Below are positions 58,590-64,000 of a stretch of 64,000 nt of DNA, one piece after another. Each line of letters opens with the position of its first letter. The stretch's first letter is position 1. The translations under genes were made by a program, and so were the position numbers. Location of the stretch: assembly GCA_028583685.1 (NCBI GenBank), contig JAMXIF010001183.1, forward strand, positions 14,642,088 through 14,706,087, read 5' to 3'. Under the pieces are notes generated by a model. That model saw nothing but the letters and a program-made list of their open reading frames with translations, was not told where the DNA came from and searched no databases. This DNA is from Petaurus breviceps papuanus (Eukaryota > Chordata > Mammalia > Diprotodontia > Petauridae).

Positions 58590-59290
58590 AATTAACAAGC
58601 ATTTATGAAACTTCAGCAATGTGCCAAGCACTGGGCATACAAAGATAAAAATGAAAGAGTCCCTGCCCTCAGGAGATTACATTCCATTGAGGGATTCAGC
58701 GGGTACACAATTAAGTACATTCTATACACATATACACACATATAATTCATGATTGTATATATATATATATGTGTGTATATGTTATGTGTATGTACACACA
58801 TCATGCTTGAATATGTAAGTTACATGTGTGTAAGCATGTGTTATGTGTGTGTTGAGTAATTTCAGTCATGTCTGACTCAATGTAACCTCATTTAGGGTTT
58901 TCTTGGCAAGGATACTGGGAGTGGTTTGTCATTTCCTTCTACACTTTACAAATGAGGAAACTAAGGCAATCAGGGTCAAGTGACTTGCCCAGGGTCACAC
59001 AGCTAATGTCTGAGGCTGGTTATGAATTCAGGTCTTCTAGATTTCAGACTCAATAAAGTATATACTGTACCATCTAGCTGTCACACGCGTGTATGTGTGT
59101 GTGTGTGTGTATACACTGACATGTGTGTGGATTTGTTGAGAGGTTCTAGAATCTGGAGGTATCAAGAAAGATTTCATGTAGAAGAAGGAATTTGAGTAGA
59201 GTTTTGAAGGAAATAGGAAAGTCTAAAACATTTAGGTGAGAAGAGAACAAATTCTATGCATGGAGGAGGGATAGCCCCAAGTTGAGGAGA
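58590..59290 (-). mobile_element. L2-type LINE, split by simple repeats and a SINE
   Basis: Left part 58590-58700: AACAAGCATTTATGAAACTT, CAAGCACTGGGCATACAAAG and CCCTGCCCTCAGGAGATTAC. Right part 59130-59290: AAGATTTCATGTAGAAGAAG and GAGTTTTGAAGGAAATAGG. Between them lie TA/TG tracts and an A-long SINE. Confidence 0.65.
58851..59083 (-). mobile_element. tRNA-type SINE, A-long
   Basis: GGGTTTTCTTGGCAAGGATA, CTTTACAAATGAGGAAACTA, TTGCCCAGGGTCACACAGCT and ACCATCTAGCTGTCA in reversed order. A (GT)n tract follows at 59092-59111. Confidence 0.88.
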
Positions 59291-59760
59291 TGGAATGAAA
59301 GCACACGTGAATGAACCTTAAAATTTTATTCAGCTCAATAGACAACCTCAATCAGTTTTAGAAAAAGAAAAAAAGAAAACGTTAAGTTGAAATAAGTATA
59401 TTTTGTATGCCACTAAAAATATTTCACTTAATCAATCTTGTAGATTTCGATTTATATTTGGGTTGAAAATTATGATCTGGAATGTCCAATGGGTTTGTAT
59501 TTCCAACCCAGGCTTCTTTTTTCAAGGGCTATTACTTTTTATTATTTATTTTTATTTAATAATATTTCATTATAATATATAATATTATAACATGTTGTTT
59601 ATTTATTATTTATTTTATTACTGTTAATTTATAATTGATCTTGAAATACAAATTTAATAAGATTATATACATTTTCCAGCATCATTCTTCTGAATCAGTT
59701 TATTGGTATGGTTTTAGAGGAGCAAATAGATCATTACTTACACCCAAAAGGAACTTTAGA
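59291..59760. other. unassigned, very AT-rich
   Basis: 59530-59640 is TTATTTATTTATTAATAT-type low-complexity text. No gene or repeat family recognised. Confidence 0.4.
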
Positions 59761-59761
59761 T

Positions 59762-59955
59762 CAGGGCTTGTTAACATGTTTAGTGTGTCATGGACATCTT
59801 TGCATTCTGGTAGAACTTTGAGACCCCTTCTCAGAATAATGTTTTTAAATAATTGAAGGAAGTGTTCAGTTTCAGTTGAAATAAAGATACAAAAATTTCT
59901 GATCAAAATTCATCAACCCCCTGAAATTTACTCATGGAGCCCTAGAAATCTACCT
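59762..59955 (+). mobile_element. hAT-type non-autonomous DNA element relic
   Basis: GTGTCATGGACATCTTTGCA and GACCCCTTCTCAGAATAATG match the family at 19455-19640. The right end is ACTCATGGAGCCCTAGAAA. Confidence 0.45.
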
Positions 59956-61350
59956 GTGGAAACTTTGGTGTATGCTGCTCCCAGTTTATTTAAATTTTCA
60001 CTCATTGTTCCTGTGCCATGTTTTCCCCTAGAATGCTTAATTAAATTTTTTTCCAAAATTCTCCATGACAGATAATACATTATCTTATAAAGGTCAGGAC
60101 TGATAAGCTGTAGAAAAGGATTAGGTTCATAGCCTAACTCTTTTCCTACATCATTAGTTCCACCAAGTCCAAAGGCCAGTCAGGTTAATTTAGGTTGGAC
60201 TGCTTGCAACATCCAGTCAGGATTCCTGGATACCACTTCCCTGTAACAGGAATTCCCAAGCAGAAGACTTCATTCCTTGAATCCAGAATGGAAAAGAATG
60301 AAAGAAAAGACCAAAATCCCAGACTTGTTTCTTGAGGCCATGTGGCTTAAAAGAAGTTGGAGGGAGACAGTGTTTGGCCCCCTTCCCTTACCACGTGGTG
60401 TCTCATGATTTGAATGGAGTCCTTCTTAAACATGCATATTTGGGGGAGGGGGAAAACCAATGGTGCTCACTTAAGGAGTTGAAAGACACAGACTGTCTAG
60501 CCTACTCCTCTAACAAAAAAAGGCAACTGCCAACTATGTGGTAGGACAAGCAGAATGTCCACACATGCTCTAGTCCTTACCGGATTTTCCCAGAAGCAGG
60601 GCCTCCGCCATCTTTCAGGTGAATGACGTCATTTTAGGTAGTCTAGACATGCTACAAACCCCTATTACACAAAGAAGAAAGCAAATCATTATAGATAGAT
60701 GGTGTGTATTCTCGACTTGTAATAACTGAATGTCTGGAGAAAGGTAGAAAGGTTTCTAACACATTTTTAGAGATCTCCTGTGGCAACTTTATGGAAGGCT
60801 ATAGACAAGAGTAATCCAGGATGGGAGGGCATGGATAGCGTCCATTATTAGAGGCAACTTTCAAGTCAGTGAGATCACACATCCATTTGAGTATCTAAAT
60901 TGTACATTTAAATACCATGTGCTATAATAAATGATACCAAATAAAAGTATAGATAGAAACGTCTCAGAAAATAGGGGCTGATAAATTTATTGAGAACATT
61001 GTTTGAAAGTACACATGGATAATTTTAGGGAAGTTCACACAAAAACAAATATGCCATTCCACTAAATAATTTCTGTGTAAAGGGAAATATTTGCTCTAAT
61101 AAAAAATACTACACATCCACTTAAATGAGCATTCACATAGTAAGGAAAAGGAATGGAATTAGATCTTCAAATGTTTCTTTCTCTGGCATGAGGTCCAGGT
61201 CCAGGTCACAGTAGTCCAGAGAAAGATCATCTCAGAAATCTACCAGGAATGGCTAGAAGTTTTCAGTTTCCAAAAGAGGCAATTCAGGTAAAATAATAAA
61301 AAGCTAACATTTATAAACCATTTTAAGATATACAGTACATTTTTCAACTA
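59956..61350. other. unassigned, apparently unique
   Basis: No recognisable repeat in about 1.4 kb. A perfect CRE octamer is annotated separately. The 70-residue frame at 60332-60544 has no motif I can support. Confidence 0.4.
60624..60631. promoter_or_regulatory. perfect cAMP-response element octamer TGACGTCA
   Basis: The palindrome TGACGTCA, the binding site of CREB/ATF factors, occurs within AGGTGAATGACGTCATTTTA, and a CTCCGCCATCTTT word about 20 bp upstream resembles a YY1 site. An 8-bp word is expected by chance about once per 64 kb, less with CpG depletion, so functional status is unproven. Confidence 0.3.
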
Positions 61351-61354
61351 ACTA

Positions 61355-62005
61355 GTCTTTATTTCTCTCTCAAATCTTTCCCTCTCCTTTGGAAAAAAAG
61401 GAAACAAAAATAATATCTTTTTAATAACAAGTTGACAGTGAAGCAAAACAGAATACCACCTTAGTCATGTAAAAATATGCCTCATTCTTCATCTTGAATC
61501 CATCACCTTTCTAAAGAGGTGGGAAATATTCTTCATCATTGATCCTATTCCAGTATGCTTTCCCATTGAACTGATCAGAGTCCTTAAGTGTGTCAGACTT
61601 ATTTGCCTTTAAAATGTTGTTTAAGTCCATACATTATTCATCTGGTTTTGCTTACTTCATTCTTGTTTGTAAATACAAGTCTTTCCAGTTTTATACCAAA
61701 TCTTCTGTTTTGCCATTTCTTTTGGTGCAATAGCTTTTTATTACATTAACATACCATAATTTATTTTGCCATTCCTTAGTTGACAAGCACTCTCTTAATT
61801 TTCAGTTAGTTCTTTGCCATTGAAAAAAGATGCTGTAAATAGTTTTATTTATACAGTCCATTTCCTCTTTCTTTGATTTCTGGAGTATAGGTTTAGGATT
61901 GGTATCATTTAGTCAAAAAGTATACACAGGTAATTAATTTGGGGGCCATAGTTTCAAATTACTCTAACACATGCCTGCACCAATTCACAGCTCCATTAAC
62001 AGTGG
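61355..62005 (-). mobile_element. L1 3' part (ORF2 end and 3'UTR), old
   Basis: CATAATTTATTTTGCCATTC and CTTAGTTGACAAGCACTC are the reverse of the GGAATGGCTGAACAAG region at 14046-14080. CACCAATTCACAGCTCCATT at about 61978 is the reverse of the GGTGGAGTTGTGAACTGAT zinc-knuckle text. The 3' end lies to the left. Confidence 0.7.
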
Positions 62006-62009
62006 TTTG

Positions 62010-62300
62010 CAGAATACTTTATGTACATTTTCTCATGTTATCTTTAAAGCAATCCCGAGAGTTAAGTGCTACAAAGATTGTAGTTGGCTAGTACAATGTG
62101 AAAACTGAATTTCAAAAATATTAAATGACTTTATCATAGCTCTAGAATTGGAAGGGAACTTATGAGTCAGATAACCCAATCCTCTTATTCTATAGGCCAG
62201 GGGGTTAACATTACTTGCCCAAGACCACACAGGCAATAAGCATCAAAGGTGGGGTTCAAATCTAGGGCCACAGACTTCTCACCACTGTTCTTTGCATGAA
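62010..62300 (-). mobile_element. two MIR-like SINE relics
   Basis: 62020-62125 has TTTTCTCATGTTATCTTTAA. 62135-62300 has CTAGAATTGGAAGGGAACTT, TTGCCCAAGACCACACAGGC and GTTCAAATCTAGGGCCACAG. Confidence 0.55.
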
Positions 62301-62970
62301 ATGTTAGAGGGATAATTCAAACTCTGGTATTAGTGCTACAGCTCTTTCTGCTACCTCCCACTCTCATACTTCATCTTAAGGACACTAGTCTCAATGGAAA
62401 TATTCTAAGTCCACCCTAATGGTGTGCTAAGTGCCTTCACTCTCAAGAATCATCCCTGTCTGTGTTCAGTTTGGGGAAGGAGGGAAAGAAAAGAGGGACA
62501 ATAAAACCCTTTTTTAAGTTTTATCTCTCCCACTACATTCATATTTGGCAAAGGTCACACTTCTTTGTGGCACCAAAATTAATTTCAAATTCTGGTCCAG
62601 GACTTCTTTACAAAAGACCACAGTTTTTTTTTTTAATATCTCAGAGGTATCTCCTACCAACTACTGATGTCCCAACAGTTTAGGTGAGAGGAAGCATAAT
62701 GTTCCTGGACTTTCTGTGACCCTGTGCAGAGGGCAAAGGTTTGTCTAATTTCCATTAGGAGCTAAAGATTTTTATTTCCATTTTGTCTCTGTAATTGCCT
62801 AGCTTTTACTTGAAAGGTTGAAGAAGGAGTTTGTACCTCCACCAATTCCACGGTAGTTTTGCAACTGAGTGGTTTGGGTCTTGGAGGATACCCTAAACCC
62901 CCTCTAGGGACAAGATTGGTTGAGAGAAAAGCAAGTTTTCCATGATGTTTTTTTTTAGTTCACTCACATC
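62301..62970. other. unassigned stretch
   Basis: I recognise no gene or repeat. Short T runs occur at 62624-62634 and 62947-62955. Confidence 0.4.
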
Positions 62971-62971
62971 G

Positions 62972-62973
62972 TA

Positions 62974-63004
<31 letters not shown>

Positions 63005-63005
63005 C
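62972..63005 (+). repeat. (GAT)n microsatellite
   Basis: About 11 GAT units at the edge of a MIR-like SINE. Confidence 0.95.
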
Positions 63006-63200
63006 AATGATGTGTTATCTCAACTGATCCTTACAACAACTCTGTCAGGTCTATGCTATTATCCCTATTTAAGGATGATGAAAAAGAAATAGAGAAGTTA
63101 AAGAACCTGTTCAGTGTCATGCAAATAATAAATGTCAAAAGCAGGATTTGAACTCAGGTATGTTGAACTTCACTCCATTGAGTCACCTAGCTACCTAAAA
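63006..63200 (-). mobile_element. MIR-like SINE with type A head
   Basis: GTTATCTCAACTGATCCTTA, CAACAACTCTGTCAGGTCTA, AGCAGGATTTGAACTCAGGT and TGAGTCACCTAGCTACCT in reversed order. Confidence 0.65.
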
Positions 63201-64000
63201 TGAAAGGTTTAAACCAGATGAACCCTGAAGTCTCTTCAATTTTCAGACAGTTCTAGGATAGATTACTTTCATACTGAGAATGCTGTTCTTAGGGTTTGCC
63301 CTCACTCAGCGTCAAAGTAGCTGTCTAGAAAGCAGGCTGCTAAGGGATTGATTGAATCATTTCTCTTGTCCTGGGAAAAAGGAAAGAGACACATCTCACT
63401 TAATAAGTTCTTTGTATCTATAAGAGAAGGGAGAAGGGAGGGGAAGCAAAGTGGCAGTCATAAAACTGTGTGGATAAGTCCTTAGAGCATAGCACAGATA
63501 TTTTAAAAGTAAATATCTCTTGAGGTATATATAATCTCTTTTACATAGAATAGTCTATTCATGCACTTTGCTTCAAAGTTGAAAGTTTCTAAACCCAACT
63601 AAGTGGCTCAATTTAACTAAAACCATCTGTTAGACCTATATAGCTATTTATTCCTTCACATAACTCAGTACGACATTTAAAAATAATTTTACTTCTACTC
63701 AAACTTTTTAAGCACATTTATACTAAAATTAATTACCTTTTTTGACTCTTTGTGCCCCCAAATTACATTATTTTCAATATTTATAAGAAACTTGAGTTGG
63801 TGGGAAAAGATATTTATTCATTATTCCAAATCCTATTATCCATAAGAATGGAAATACTTATGTGAGTGTATTATTTCAAGAAGATGCCATGATCACAATT
63901 GTGGGGGTGATTATCTAGTTAAGGAATTCTTTGGCTGGGATATTATCCATTGTTTTCTTTCAATGTGGTTTTGAAAAAAAATATTGTTAGTAAATGTTCA
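63201..64000. other. unassigned AT-rich stretch to window end
   Basis: No gene, repeat family or structural signal recognised. Confidence 0.4.

Overview
The window looks like mammalian, specifically marsupial (metatherian), non-coding chromosomal DNA. It is AT-rich and CpG-poor, and I found no host exon series, tRNA, rRNA or CRISPR array. What identifies it is its repeats: many copies of a tRNA-type SINE whose consensus begins close to GGGGCAGCTAGGTGGCNCAG and ends in a TTGGGCAAGTCACTTAACCC block, plus L1, RTE (BovB-like), L2, L3/CR1 and MIR-like families. Family names come from memory of consensus sequences, not from a search. Species is not resolved.

Layout. 1-2.5 kb: two L1 pieces head to head (possibly one inverted L1), the right one carrying two SINEs. 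2.6-5.6 kb: an old SINE and an L2 reverse-transcriptase relic swollen by a long CT microsatellite. 5.69-17.76 kb: a nested retroelement stack. An old L1 (5690-7718, 14621-15453, 16644-16777, 17414-17755) was hit by a younger full-length L1 (7719-14603, 17-bp target duplication). The younger L1 was in turn hit by a solo LTR (10830-11424) and a SINE pair (12635-12937). The old L1 was also hit by two more LTRs (15454-16643, 16778-17413). A 10-N assembly gap lies inside the first LTR. 17.8-43 kb: L2, MIR-like, SINE, RTE, hAT-type and L3/CR1 relics, with several long microsatellites. 43.3-57.2 kb: the quietest part, mostly unassigned AT-rich sequence with scattered old SINEs. 57.2-64 kb: more SINE, L3/CR1, L2 and L1 relics.

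The only long coding sequences are the younger L1's ORF1 (one stop codon) and ORF2 (several frameshifts, a stop and two insertions). Both are dead. Other long open frames come from microsatellites, LTRs or chance. Short SINEs are described below as type A-short (about 150-180 bp), A-long (about 230-250 bp, with a second unrelated tail) and type B (GGCCAGGTGGCTCAG start, CTTGAGCAAGTTACTTAACC end).

I did not find an undescribed functional system. The points most worth a second look are the nested stack with readable target duplications, three different L1 5' ends in one window, an intron-like segment and CpG-rich start in the younger L1 5'UTR, the SINE pair in one target duplication, and the duplicated sequence flanking the N gap.
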